This document shows positions 52,445-63,722 of a DNA stretch of 64,000 bases, piece after piece. A program made the translations under genes and the position numbers. The notes below the pieces were generated by a model. The model did not search any database. It was not told the origin of the DNA and was given only the letters and a program-made list of their open reading frames with translations. Origin of the DNA: Cocos nucifera (taxonomy: Eukaryota > Streptophyta > Magnoliopsida > Arecales > Arecaceae); the NCBI GenBank assembly GCA_006176705.1, contig QRFJ01000048.1, forward strand, positions 907,221-971,220, in the 5' to 3' direction. The first letter of the stretch is position 1, and each line of letters begins with the position of its first letter.

Positions 52445-53567
52445 TATTGGTGCGGAAATTGGTCGTCGCCGGAATCAGCTGGAGTGGAGGCCGACGAGGT
52501 CGCTGTCGAAAATCTGTAAAATAAAGTTTCGATCGGAGCTGATGGGGGGTGGCTCCGATAGGACCCTCCGACGAGTCAAGTCAGTTTCTGACCAACAGAT
52601 ATGGAGTACTCTGGAAATGAGTTCGACAGAGTTTAGAGAAGAAGATGAGAGCTTAGAGCTTAGAGTTAGCATATCTGGAGGATCCTTTTATAGGCGGAGC
52701 TTGATTAATGGTGATGGCTATATCGTCCGTTCGTGGGCCGTTCGGGGAACCGCATGGAGTCTGGTATGGAGAGGAAGGCATCATCAGATGGATAAGTGAC
52801 AGCCATGCTGATGGATTCGTGGGCCGCATGGGGCTGATTATGGAGAGAGTGGTGTCGTCAGTAGCGGTGGCCATGCCGTCCGATCGCATCATCTGTGGCA
52901 GACTGATGGTGATCGTTCGTTTCCAGATTTAATAGCCGTGGCTCTGAAAAAGCAGGCATTCGATCGGTGGACTTCGATATGTATCAATTCCAAAGGAGTT
53001 TCGGATCGAGAAGAAGCTCGAAAGACGTTCGATCGGAGGAGTGTGGAGGGAGTTCGACTGTCGTAGGCATCTGGCTGGAAGAGTGCGGAGGGAGTTCGGC
53101 TCTCGCGGGCGTCAGGCTGGAGGAGTGTGGCTAAGGCTCGATCATTGGAGAGTTCGAAAGGAGCTCGACTGCTGAGAAGTCCGACCGATCGAAGGGGATG
53201 TCTGGCAGGAGTTCCGGTTGGAAGGAGTTTCGGCTAAGGCCCGGCCATTGGGAGTCCGAAGGGGCTCGGCCACTGAAATTCGATCGACTGAAGGAGTTCG
53301 GCTAAGGCCCGACCACCGAGAGTCCGCAGGGGCTCGACCCTGAGGAGTTCGGCCGGCTGAAGGAGTTCGGCTAAGCTCGGCCACCGGGAGTCCGAAGGGA
53401 CTCGGCCACTGAGGAGTTCGGCCGGTTGAAGGAGTTCGGCTAAGGCCCAGCCATCATTGGGAGTCCCGAAAGGAGCTCGACCACTGAGGCTCTTCCGTGG
53501 CTATCGGATTGCATTAAGCTGAAGCGTCGAACTAAAACTTCGATAGGAGCGAGGTTTATCCCCAACA
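52445..53567 (-). repeat. 3' LTR (full length, 1123 bp)
   Basis: On the + strand it starts TATTGGTGCGGAAATTGG (the first dinucleotide has mutated from TG, compare 63745) and ends ATCCCCAACA. The outer 255 bp match the LTR at the right edge. It contains a roughly 70-bp internal tandem array (about 53180-53500). Confidence 0.85.
53180..53500. repeat. About 70-bp tandem array inside the 3' LTR
   Basis: The unit contains GAGTTCGGCTAAGGCCCGAC, then AGTCCGAAGGGGCTCGGCCA and CTGA. At least four degenerate units are present, and four units of the same family occur in the internal LTR fragment at 55990-56262. Confidence 0.7.
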
Positions 53568-53570
53568 ATA

Positions 53571-53590
53571 GTCCTCCCACTTCTCGAAGT
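53571..53590 (-). other. Polypurine tract next to the 3' LTR
   Basis: On the minus strand AGAAGTGGGAGGACTAT directly precedes the LTR start TGTTGGGG. This purine-rich site primes plus-strand DNA synthesis in LTR elements. It fixes the inner LTR border at 53567. Confidence 0.7.
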
Positions 53591-53800
53591 TCGAAACTCG
53601 AAGGAAGGGAGTGCAGAAAAAGCGACTGCTGAAGTCCTCTTCTGGGCTCCGTGCTAGTTCAGGTCGAAGCTCGGGAGAGATCTCATTTCCGACCAAAATT
53701 GATGTCGAAGTCGAAGTCTGGGGGAGGTCTCATCTCCCGCCGAGGTTGGAGTAGATCTCGCCTCCTGCGGTCGAGGTCGGAGGTTGAGCTCCTCGGAGGC

Positions 53801-53935
53801 GATATTGTCACCAGCGGCCGAGGCTGACTCGGGAGAGATCTCCTCTCCTGCAGTCGAGGTCGACTCGGGAGAGTTCTCATCTCCTGCAGCCGAGGTCGAC
53901 TCGGGGGAGTTCTCATTTCCTACAGTTGAGGTTGA
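53801..53935. repeat. 36-bp minisatellite, copy A
   Basis: The unit GCCGAGGTCGACTCGGGAGA, then GTTCTCATCTCCTGCA, occurs about 3.5 times. The counterpart in copy B is at about 56570-56690. Confidence 0.75.
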
Positions 53936-53959
53936 TGCGGTCGCTCGGAAGAGATTCCA

Positions 53960-54255
53960 TCTCTAATCGAGGTTGCCTCCGATCTTATCTCTGGCCGAGG
54001 TTGTCTCCAATCTTATCTCTGACCGAGGTTGTCTCGGTCGTTCGGAAGAGATCTCATATCTGACCGAGGTTGTCTCCGATGTTATCTCTGGCCGAGGTTG
54101 TCTCGATCGCTCGAAAGAGATCTCATCTCTGGCCGAGGTTGTCTCCGATCTTATCTCTGGCTGAGGTTGTCTCGATCGCTCGAAAGAGATCTCATCTCTG
54201 GCCGAGGTTGTCTCGATCACTTGGAAGAGATCTTATCTTTAGTCGAGGTTGATGA
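53960..54255. repeat. Mixed 28/41-bp minisatellite, copy A
   Basis: Two alternating unit types share the start GAGGTTGTCTC: a 28-bp form ending CGATCTTATCTCTGGCC and a 41-bp form with GATCGCTCGAAAGAGATCTC. Eight units can be counted. The counterpart in copy B spans about 56700-57000. Confidence 0.8.
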
Positions 54256-54261
54256 AGATCC

Positions 54262-55100
54262 TGTCTTCTGTAGACTTCGAAGCTCGGACTTGGACTTTGC
54301 TCGCATTAGGACGAGGTTCTCCTCCTATTTCTAACGGACTGTGGGGGCACATAAGGACCACTGTCAGGGCCTCTTTCTCCATCTCGTCTAAGGTGAACGA
54401 GGTCTTCAACTTTGCTCGCTTTAGAACGAGGTTCTCCTCCTATTCCTAACGGATTGTGGGGGCACATAAGGACCGTTGTCTGGGCCTCTCCCTCCATCTC
54501 GTCTAAGGTGAACGAGGCCTTCGACTTTGCTCGCGTTAGGATAAGGTTCTCCTCCTGTTTCTAACGGACTGTGGGGAGCACATAAGGGCCGTTATCTGGG
54601 CCTCTCCTCCCATCTCGTCTAAGATGAACGAGGCCTTCGACTTTGCTCGCATTAGGATGAGGTTCTCCTCCTGTTCCTAACGGACTGTGGGGGCACATAA
54701 GGGCCGTTGTCAGGGCCTCTCCTCCCATCTCATCTATGGTGCACGAGGTCTTCGACTTTGCTCGCGTTAGGACGAGGTTCTCCTTATGTTCCTAACGGAC
54801 TGTGGGGGTACATAAGGGTTGTTGTCAGGGTCTCTCCCCCCATCTCGTCTATGGTGAACGAGGCCTTCGACTTTGCTTGCATTAGGACGAGGTTCTCCTC
54901 CCGTTCCTAATAGACTGTGGGGGCACATAAGGACCGTTGTCAGGACCTCTCCCCCATCTCGTCTAAGGTGAACGAGGCCTTCGACTTTACTCGCATTAGG
55001 ATGAGATTCTCCTCCTGTTCCTAACGGACTGTGGGGGCACATAAGGATCGTTGTCAGGGCCTCTCCCCCATCTCGTCTAAGGTGAACGAGGCCTTCGACT
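54262..55100. repeat. About 115-bp tandem array, seven units, copy A
   Basis: The landmark TTGCTCGCATTAGGACGAGG recurs at about 54297, 54413, 54528, 54644, 54759, 54875 and 54990, with a lone partial at 55252. Each unit also has AACGGACTGTGGGGGCACAT and CCATCTCGTCTAAGGTGAAC. It is non-coding. Confidence 0.9.
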
Positions 55101-55440
55101 GTGGACGAGGTTCTCCAAAGCTCGGGAGAGTTCTTATCTCCTGCCGAGGTTGGCTCGGTTGCTCGGGACAGGTCTTATTTCTGACCGAGGTTGTCGCGGT
55201 CGTTCAGGGGAGATCTTATCTTCTGCAGACTTTGGAGCTCGGACTGGGACTTTGCTCGCATCAGGACGAGGTTCTCCTCCTGTTCCTAACGGGCAACTTT
55301 CGCTCGTTTCTTTTCTATCATCACGTAATTCTTGTACCACAAAATAATAATGCTGAATGAAGGAGTTTTATTAAAGGACGTTTACTGGTAATACATCCTC
55401 AGATTTTCTAAGTTTCAAGGTCGGGGAAGCACTGGAATAA

Positions 55441-56336
55441 GATATGGAGTGCTCTGGAATAAGTTCGACAGAGTTTAGAGAAGAAGAGGAGAGCTTAGAG
55501 TCTTTTTTTTAGCGTATTTGGAGGGTCCTTTTATAGGCGGAGCTTGATTGATGGTGATGGCCATATCGTCCGGTCGCGGGCTGCTCGGAGCCGCATGGAG
55601 TCCGGTACGGAGAGGAAGGCATCGTCAGGCGGATAGTGGCAGCCATGCTGATGGATCGTGGGCCGCATGGGACTGATTACGGAGAGAGTGGTGTCGTCAG
55701 TAGCGGTGGCCATGCCGTCCGATCGTGTCGTCGATGGCAGACTGATGGTGACCGTTCGTCCAGATTTAATAGCCGTGGCTCTGAGAAAGCAGGCATCGAT
55801 CGGTGGACTTCGGTATGTATCAATTTTAGAAGAGTTCGGCCGAGGGGAAGCTCAAAAGGAGTTCGGTCGGAGGAGTGCGGAGGGAGTTCGGCTGTCGTAG
55901 GCGTCTGGTTGGAAGAGCGCGAAGGAAGTTCGAAAGGAGCTCGACGGCTGAGGAGTCCGACCGACCGAAGGGGATGTCTGGCAGGAGTCCGGCTTGAGGA
56001 GTTCGGCTAAGGCCGGGCCATTGGGAGTCCGAAGGGGCTCGGCCACTGAGAAGTTCGACCGACTGAAGGAGTTCGGCTAAGGCCCGACCACCGAGAGTCC
56101 GAAGGGGCTCGACCACTGAGGAGTTCGGCCGGCTGAAGGAGTTCGGCTAAGGCCCGACCACCGAGAGTCCGAAGGGGCTCGACCACTGAGGAATTCGGCC
56201 GGCTGAAGGAGTTCGGCTAAGATCCGACCATTGGGAGTCCGAAGGAGCTCGATCGCTGAGGCTCTTCCGTGGCTATCGGTTGCGTTAAGCTGAGCGTCGA
56301 ACTGAACTTCGGTAGGAGTGGAGTTTATCTCCAACA
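55441..56336 (-). repeat. Internal truncated LTR copy (896 bp)
   Basis: It matches the 3' LTR from its position 154 to its end (CCAACA at 56331-56336) but lacks the outer about 150 bp, including the terminal TGTTGGTGCGG. It sits between two copies of the 3' region, so the element has LTR sequence in three places. Confidence 0.85.
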
Positions 56337-56356
56337 ATAGCCCCCCACTCCCGAGT
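56337..56356 (-). other. Second polypurine tract
   Basis: On the minus strand CTCGGGAGTGGGGGGCTAT abuts the internal LTR fragment, as at 53571-53590. Confidence 0.65.
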
Positions 56357-57009
56357 TCGAAATTCGAAGGAAGGGAGTGCAGAAAAGGCAACTGCTGAAG
56401 TCCTCTTCTGGGCTCCATGCTGGTTCAGGTCGAAGCTCGGAGGAGATCTCATCTCCGACCAAAATTGATGTCGAAGTCGAAGTCTGGGGGAGGTCTCATC
56501 TCCCACCAAGGTTGGAGTAAATCTCGCCTTTTACGGTCGAGGTCGGAGGTTGAGCTCCTTGGGGGCGAGCGGCCGAGGCTGACTCGGAGGAGATCTCCTC
56601 TCCTGCAGCCGAGGTCGACTCGGGAGAGTTCTCATCTCTTGCAGCCGAGGTCGACTCGGGGGAGTTCTCATTTCCTACAGTTGAGGTTGATGTGGTCGCT
56701 CGGAAGAGATCCCATCTCTGGCCGAGGTTGCCTCCGATCTTATCTCTGGCCGAGGTTGTCTCCGATCTATCTCTGACCGAGGTTGTCTCGATCGTTCGGG
56801 AGAGATCTCATCTCTGGCCGAGGTTGTCTCCGATGTTATCTCTGACCGAGGTTGTCTCGATCGCTCGAAAGAGATCTCATCTCTGACCGAGGTTGTCTCC
56901 GATCTTATCTCTGGCTGAGGTTGTCTCGATTGCTCGAAAGAGATCTCATCTCTGGCCAAGGTTGTCTCGATCGCTCGGAAGAGATCTTATCTTTAGTCGA
57001 GGTTGATGG

Positions 57010-57860
57010 AGATCCTGTCTTCTGTAGACTTCGAAGCTCGGACTTGGACTTTGCTCGTATTAGGACGAGATTCTCCTCCTATTTCTAACGGACTGTGGAG
57101 GCACATAAGGACCACTGTCAGGGCCTCTTCCTCCATCTCGTCTAAGGTGAACGAGATCTTCGACTTTGCTCGCGTTAGAATGAGGTTCTCCTCCTGTTTC
57201 TAACGGATTGTGGGGGCACATAAGGGCCGTTGTCTGGGCCTCTCCCTCCATCTCGTCTAAGATGAACGAGGCCTTCGACTTTGCTCGCGCTTAGGACGAG
57301 GTTCTCCTCCTGTTTCTAAACGGACTGTGGGAGCACATAAGGGCCGTTATCTGAGCCTCTCCCCCCATCTCGTCTAAGATGAACGAGGCCTTCGACTTTG
57401 CTCGCATTAGGACGAGGTTCTCCTTTTGTTCCTAACGAGCTGTGGGGGCACATAAGGGCTTTGTCAGGGCCTCTCCCCCCATCTCGTCTAGGTGAACGAG
57501 GCCTTCGACTTTGCTCGCGTTAGGACGAGGTTTCTCCCTTCTGTTCCTAACGGGCTGTGGGGGCACATAAGGATCGTTGTTAGATCTCTCCCCCCATCTC
57601 GTCTATGGTGAACGAGGCTTTCGACTTTGCTTGCATTAGGACGAGGTTCTCCTCCCGTTCCTAATGGACTGTGGGGGCACATAAGGGCCGTTGTCAGGGC
57701 CTCTCCCCCCATCTCGTCTAAGGTGAATGAGGCCTTCGACTTTACTCGCATTAGGATGAGATTCTCCTCCTATTCCTAACGGACTGTGGGGGCACATAAG
57801 GGCCGTTGTCAGGGCCTCTCCCCCATCTCGTCTAAGGTGAACGAGGCCTTCGACTGTGGA
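57010..57860. repeat. About 115-bp tandem array, seven units, copy B
   Basis: Landmarks TTGCTCG...TTAGGACGAG recur at about 57050, 57165, 57281, 57398, 57512, 57629 and 57747, with a lone partial near 58008, mirroring the array in copy A in number and spacing. Confidence 0.9.
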
Positions 57861-58136
57861 CGAGGTTCTCCAAAGCTCGGGGGAGTTCTTATCTCCTGCC
57901 GAGGTTGGCTCGGTTGCTCGGGACAGATCTTATTTCTGGCCGAGGTTGTCGCGGTCGTTCAGGGGAGATCTTATCTCCTGCAGACTTTGGAGCTCGGACT
58001 GAAACTTTGCTCGCATCAGGACGAGGTTCTCCTCCTGTTCCTAACGGGCCACTTTCGCTCGTTTCTTTCCTATCATCACGTAATTCTTGCACCACAAAAC
58101 AATAATGCTGAATGAAGGAGTTTTATTAAAGGATGT

Positions 58137-59117
58137 TTATTGGTAATACATCCTCAGATTTTCTGAGTTTCAAGGTCGGGGAAGCACTATTCCTCCGAGC
58201 TCCTTCAGACGATAAGTTCCGGGCCGGATGACCTCCACCACTTCATACGAACCTTCCCAATTTGGGGCGAGCTTTCCTTGGCTCTGAGGCTGAGAAACGG
58301 CGACCCGCCGAAGCACTAGATCCTCCACTCTAAATGTCTTACCTCTAACCCTGGAGTTGTAGTACTGGGTCACCTTCCCTCTGTAGGCTGCCATCCGGAT
58401 GCGGACTTCCTCTCTTTTTTCTTCCAGCAAGTCGAGGTTAACTCTGAGGTCCTGGGGGTTGAGCTGCTCGTTGAAGCCCACGACTCGAGCAGACGGGAGC
58501 TGAAGTTCGATCGGGATAACTGTCTCTGTGTCGAAGGCCAAGGCGAAGGGTGTTTCCTCGGTCGGTATCCTTTGTGTAGTTCGATATGCCCAGAGGATAT
58601 GGTAGAGTTCGTCCACCCAGGCCCCCTTTGCCCTATTGAGCCTTGTCTTGATGCTTTGCAGCAGGGTCCGGTTGGTCACCTCAGCCTTCCCGTTGGCCTG
58701 CGGGTGAGCCACCGATGTGAAGCGATGGGAGATATTTAGTCCTTCGCAGAACTCAGCGAATCTCGTCCCAGCGAACTGTCGTCCATTGTCGGTTATAAGG
58801 ATTCGGGGCAGACCAAATCGGTAGACTAGTGACTTCCAGACGAAGTCCTACACCTTGGCCTCGATAATCTTCGCTAGTGGTTCGGCTTCGACCCACTTGG
58901 TAAAATAGTCGATCGCAATCAGGAGAAACTTTCGTTGTCTGAACGCCATTAGAAAGGGGCCGAGTATATCCATTCCCCACTGCGCAAATGGCCAAGGTGC
59001 GCTGAACGGAGCAAGCTCGGACGCCGGCCGCCTTTGCATGCTGCCGTTCTTCTGGCAGCGGTCGCACTTTTTCATATATTCCATGAAATCGTGAAACAAG
59101 ATCGGTCAGTAGTACCC
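58137..59117 (-). pseudogene. Integrase domain of the Tat element
   Basis: Inserts element cDNA into the chromosome. On the minus strand the end of the HHCC zinc-binding module is visible (CDRCQKNG near 59060). The catalytic D,D,E core follows: D in MDILGPF, D in the TDNG motif near 58790 and E in AEVTNRTLLQS near 58680. The C-terminal part includes FRVEDLVLR and GSYEVVEV. In-frame stops lie at 59106-59108, 58848-58850 and 58170-58172. The frame would end at TAA 58139-58137, inside duplication copy B. Non-functional as it stands. Confidence 0.85.
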
Positions 59118-59995
59118 CTACCGAAGTAGTCTTCGCAACAGGAACCTAGCTCCTACGTGACTTCCGCAGAGTTCTTCGTGCACCTCCCACAGTGCGAGGT
59201 CGGTCTCTGAAGGTCGGAGACATCTCAGCAGCGGGAGGGAGTATGACCTCTTATACAACTTGCCTTCATATAAAACGTAGCGGAAGGCCTGATTTCTGAG
59301 CTTCCGAGCTTCTTTTAGATCGTGAGGAAGGACCCCCTCCTTGAGGTAGGCGACCAATGGGCTGATCCAGCTTGGCTCGAATTTCGTTTGCAGGACGACC
59401 TGAGATCCCTCTATGGTTGGGCACTTCAAAGTCTCCAAAAATACTTCTCTGGACAGTTCGGTCGGGACTGAAGTGGCCAACTTGGAGAGAAGATCGGCTC
59501 TTGCATTTTCCACCCTCAGAATATGTTGAATGCCGAAACCGTTGAAGGCCGGAGTCAAATCCCTCACTTTCTCAAGGTATCTCACCATGCTTTCCTCCCG
59601 CGCTTCGTAGCTGCCGCTAACTTGGCCGACTATCAGCTGGGAATCGCTGTAGACTTGAAGCCGATCTACTTTTAATTCCCTTGCTATCTTTAATCCGGTG
59701 ATCAGCACTTCATATTCGGCCCCATTGTTGGTCGCGGAGAACTCGAAGCGTAGCGCGTACTCGGTGATGACCCTCGGAGCTGACCAGTACCAGTCCCGCA
59801 CCGGCTCCAGCGGAGTTGGACGAGCTATCCACGTGCAGAGCCCAGGAGCCTTCAGAAAGGTCGGCGCTTTCCTTGAGGAGGTTCGGCTGCGATAGCTCGG
59901 CTTTGTCTAAGCTCGGTCTCGCTTTGGTGCCGGTGTCGCTCTGTTCAAGCTCAGCTTCGACTGGAATGGTGCATTCTAGCACAAAGTCCGCCAGT
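59118..59995 (-). pseudogene. Second (archaeal-type) RNase H domain of the Tat element
   Basis: The motifs WALHVDSSSN (first Asp), TNNGAEYEVLI (catalytic Glu) and VYSDSQLIVGQ (Asp) mark an RNase H fold of the RVT_3/archaeal type, located between the first RNase H and integrase. This extra domain is diagnostic for the Tat lineage. A one-base frameshift lies near 59772 and a TAG stop at 59118-59120. Confidence 0.8.
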
Positions 59996-59997
59996 AT

Positions 59998-61337
59998 CTA
60001 GGCCTTGATCGATAGCCTAGGCCGATAGTTGATGTCGAACTCTGTGAGCTCGATTGCCCATTTTGTGATTCTTCCGAAAACGTCCGCTCGATGAAGGACT
60101 GTCTTTATTGGTTGATCCGTGAGGACCGTTACGGTGTGCTCCTGAAAATAAGGTCGGAGCCTCCTGGCAGCAATTAGAAGAAAGTTAGTTTTTCTAACCT
60201 AGAGTACCTAATCTCCACATCCCTCAGAATCCGACTCACGTAGTAGACCGGCCGCTACATCTTTGCTTCTTCCTTGACCAGGACTGCCGCCAGGGCCACC
60301 GGAGAGACAGCTAGATATAGGAACAATTCTTCTCTGGGTTCGGGCTTTGCCAGCAGTGGGGGTGAGCCAAGGTAGTTTTTAAGCTTCTCGAATGCCTGTT
60401 GGCACTCCGCCGTCCAGCAAAAATTCTTTAGCTGCCTGAGAACTTGGAAGAAGGGCACGCATCGTTCGGCTGACCTTGAGACAAAGCGATTTAGGGATGC
60501 CACCTTTTCGGTCAGGCGCTGAACTTCCTTGATCGTCTTCGGAGCAATCATCTTCCGAATGGCTCGAATTTTCTCGAGGTTTGCTTCGATTCTGTGTCTC
60601 GACACCATGAATCCCAAAATTTTTTCGGAGGTCATGCTAAAAGCGCACTTGGTCGGGTTCAACTTCATCTTGTGCTTTCTGAGTGCACCGAAGGTCTCTT
60701 TAAGATCGACAAGGTGATCCGTTGAAGCTCGACTTTTGACGAGCATATCATCCACGTACACCTCCATATTGCGGCCGATCTGCTTCTTGAAGATCTTATT
60801 GACCAAGCGCTGGTACGTCGCCCCTGCATTTTTGAGTCCAAAGGGCATGACTCTGTAACAATAAAGACCACGGTCAGTAATGAAAGCGGTCTTCTCTTCA
60901 TCCTCGGGCGCCATTCGTATCTGATTATAACCAGAAAAGGCGTCCATGAAGGTGAGGAGCTCATGGCCCGAGGTTGCGTCCACCGGTTGATCGAACCTGG
61001 GTAGAGGGTAGCTGTCTTTCGAGCAGGCTTTATTTAGCTTTTTGAAGTCAACGCACATCCTTCATTTGTTGTTCGCCTTTTTGACGAGGACCACGTTTGA
61101 GATCCAGGTCGGATAATTAACCTCCCAGATGAGCTCGGCTTTGAGGAGCTTATCCACTTCTTCGGCGATTGCTTTCTACCTCTCCGGGGCGTGGCAGTGC
61201 ATCTTTTCTTTTATCGGCCGGTGCTTTGGATCGACGGCCAGCCGATGTTCCATCATCTCGACGTCAATCCCCGGTATGTCTGCTGGGGTCCAGGCGAAGA
61301 CGTCCGCATTTCTCTTGAAGAAGGCAACGAGCTGTTC
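59998..61337 (-). pseudogene. Reverse transcriptase and RNase H of the Tat element
   Basis: Copies element RNA into DNA. The RT frame shows MCVDFKKLNKA, FMDAFSGYNQI, VMPFGLKNAGATYQRLV and the catalytic YVDD box (YVDDMLVKS near 60740-60765). The first RNase H begins around 60420 (FCWTAECQQAFEKLK). Stops interrupt at 61176-61178, 61062-61064, 60255-60257 and 59998-60000, and a one-base frameshift lies near 60193 in the RNase H part. Confidence 0.88.
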
Positions 61338-61910
61338 TCAAATCTCGTCTGCCAAGTTGGAGCCGATCTGCACCACGTGCTCCGAGTTTCCGTCATTTAA
61401 GGGCACAGAGACGAGGTCCTCCATAGGCTCGCCCTGCTCCTCAGTGAGGTCATCGCGGACATCCAGTCCATCAATAAGATAAGGGTTGGACCATTCTCCC
61501 TTGTGCAGGGCGATCGAGTAGCAGTGCCTTGCCAGAGCCTGGTCTTCCCTTACCTCTCCGATCCCGCGACTCGTCGGAAACTTCATCTTCAAATAATAGG
61601 TTGACACCACCGTCCGAAGTGCATTTAGACCAGGTCGGCCGAGAATCGCATTATAGGCGGACGGGATTCTCACGACTAGAAAATCGACTTGCACTTTGGC
61701 TAGTTTTGGGTGTTGCCCTGCCGTCACAGCTAAAGTTATTATGCCTTCGACTGGTACGGCGTTGCCAGTGAATCCTACCAACGAAAAATTCATAGGCCCC
61801 AAGCAGTCATCGGGTAGGAATTTTTAAGAAGGCATCGTAAAACAATACGTCGGTCGAGCTTCCATTATCCACCAAAACGTGGCGTACATCGTAGTCAGCG
61901 ATGTTCAAAG
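61338..61910 (-). pseudogene. Aspartic protease of the Tat element
   Basis: The active-site motif VDNGSSTDVLF is at about 61843-61875 and the flap-side AYNAILGRPGLN at about 61610-61650, as in Ty3/gypsy proteases. A frameshift near 61810-61825 separates them, and a TGA at 61338-61340 cuts the link to reverse transcriptase. Confidence 0.8.
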
Positions 61911-61989
61911 AAATTACAACCGCGTCATTATGCGAAAATTGGATCCCCTGGCCGTCTGCCTTGGTAAAGATCACGGGTTCCACGGTCCT

Positions 61990-63552
61990 CTATCTCTTCA
62001 CCGGTCCCTCGGATCCGCTGGCCTTTCCTTGTTGAAGTCCCCCCGAGATAGTGTTGATGATGCCGAGGGGCGGCTGATTTCTCCCACTTGGCGGTAACGC
62101 CCTCAGCCGATCTTCCCGCTCTTCAGGTCGTCTCCGTAGAAAACGGCCAAGTCTACCTCGCCTGACGAGCTCATCGATCTCGTCCTGGAGTTGAATGCAC
62201 TCCTCGGTGTCGTGACCATGGTCACAATGGTAGAGGCAGAACTTGTTGGGATTGCGCTTGCCGGGATGGGAACGCATTTTCTTCGATCTCGGAAGTCGTT
62301 CCCTGATCTCCATCAGCACTTAGGCTTTCGGGTAGTTAAGGGGGGCGTAGTTGTGGAATCGTCGTCGGAGAGAACTTCGATGCTGGAGAGAACCTCGGTG
62401 TGCCCTTCCGTCGGGGCTTTCTTGCCTCCGAGCCCGAGGGAGAGTTCGGGCTCGCCTGCGACCAGAAGGGGTCCAGAAATGTGGCCGAGCTTCATTCCGC
62501 TTTCCTTCTTCAGCGGGTCTGCCTGGCCCGCCAATTCGCCGCTTGCCACTGGCTTCATCGTCCTTGGCCTCGAAGGCCTCCTCTGCCCGGGCATAACTTT
62601 CAGCCCGAGCTAGCATGTCAGCAAAATTCCTGGGATACTTCTTTTCCAGGGAGAACAGCAAGTTATTCTTCTGAAGGCCGCCTTTGAGGACGGCCATGGC
62701 GACTGACTGGTCTAGGTTCCGGATCTCCAATGCGGCAGTATTAAATCGAATAACATAAGCCCGGATGGGTTTTCCCTCCCTCTGCCTAATGGCCATTAAG
62801 GAATCCGAACCTCGTCGCGGACACCGGCTACTAATGAAGTGGACTGCGAACTGTTGGCTCATCTGGTCAAATGATAAGATGGTACTCGGCTTAAGCGCCG
62901 AGTACCAATTCCTGGCAGCTTCCTTAAGGGTAGAAGGAAAAGCCTGGCACAAGATGGCGTCTGGCGCACCGTGGAGCAACATCGTTGTCCGAAAGGCTTT
63001 CAGGTGGTCGATCGGATCAGTGGTCCCATCATAACCCTCGAGCTGCGGGAGCTTGAAGTTTGGCGGGATCGGTTCCTGCATAATTTTCTGCGAAAAAGGA
63101 GGGTCAGTACAAATGTCATTACTACGTGAGGAGGGAGTATGACGAAGTTCCTCGATTCGTCGGCTCATTTTTAAGAGCCTTTGATCCAAGAGATCTTCAC
63201 GGTCTTTGATCTCCAAGGTTTTCTGGTAGAGTGGATGCGAAGCTTCCCTCTAGGTCGAGCCATGGTCCGAGCAGGGGCTCTCCCTCCTTTGCCTCCCCCT
63301 TTCGGGGATCAGAGGTCAGGTAGCCCAAATTGGCCGTTCCTGGATCGGACCACATGGCTCTGGAGAGCGCATCGGTTGAGCTGGTGCCTGGGCCTGTCGG
63401 TGCATGGCCTGCATCGCCTATACTGCCTCCGTGAGGCCGCGAACCTGCTGGACGAGCAGGTTGAACTGTTCCGCATCCATCGCAGCCACAGATGGAACCT
63501 GGGCCGTCAGGGCTGGAGCAGGAGCAAACGGGCCTGAATGAGATCGGGCCAT
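61990..63552 (-). pseudogene. gag of the Tat element
   Basis: Structural protein of the virus-like particle. The start is probably ATG 63552 (MARSHSGPFAP), but the frame breaks between about 63230 and 63350. 62320-63216 is open and contains the retrotransposon gag core (PPNFKLPQLEGYDGTTDP, AFPSTLKEAARNWYSALKP, FAVHFISSRC). After a TAA at 62320-62322, the nucleocapsid zinc knuckle CLYHCDHGHDTEEC follows near 62200-62240 in the next frame segment. Confidence 0.82.
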
Positions 63553-63722
63553 GGAGGCCGCCGATCGTCGAGTCGAAGCTCTCCTGGGGGGTAATTTTTT
63601 CTCGAAAAAGAACTCTAGAGAGGAAGAAAAGAGATCTCTAGAGAGAGACCGTTGCCGAGCACTCCTTTAAGAAAGGGGGCCTCAGGAACACCTCAAGAAC
63701 CGAGGCGAGGTCGGAGGTTCGA

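Larger units (their letters stand above)
52598..55440. repeat. Tandem duplication, copy A (about 2.84 kb)
   Basis: The same order of sequence recurs in copy B (55441-58188): LTR part beginning GATATGGAGTRCTCTGG, polypurine tract, 36-bp, 28/41-bp and 115-bp arrays, then the last codons of integrase up to TCGGGGAAGCACT. The copies differ by scattered substitutions and small indels. At the join, CTGGAATAAG occurs at 55432 and again at 55454. Confidence 0.85.
55441..58188. repeat. Tandem duplication, copy B (about 2.75 kb)
   Basis: Partner of 52598-55440. It carries an LTR fragment (55441-56336), a second polypurine tract, all three minisatellite families and the true 3' end of the integrase frame. 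Copy B is contiguous with integrase, so it is the original 3' region or was formed with it. Confidence 0.85.

Noticed and set aside
53683..57203. Repeated short frames such as RDEISFERSRQPRPEI
   Set aside because: These are translations of the 28/41-bp and 36-bp minisatellites in the retrotransposon 3' region. They have no start context and appear in several frames.
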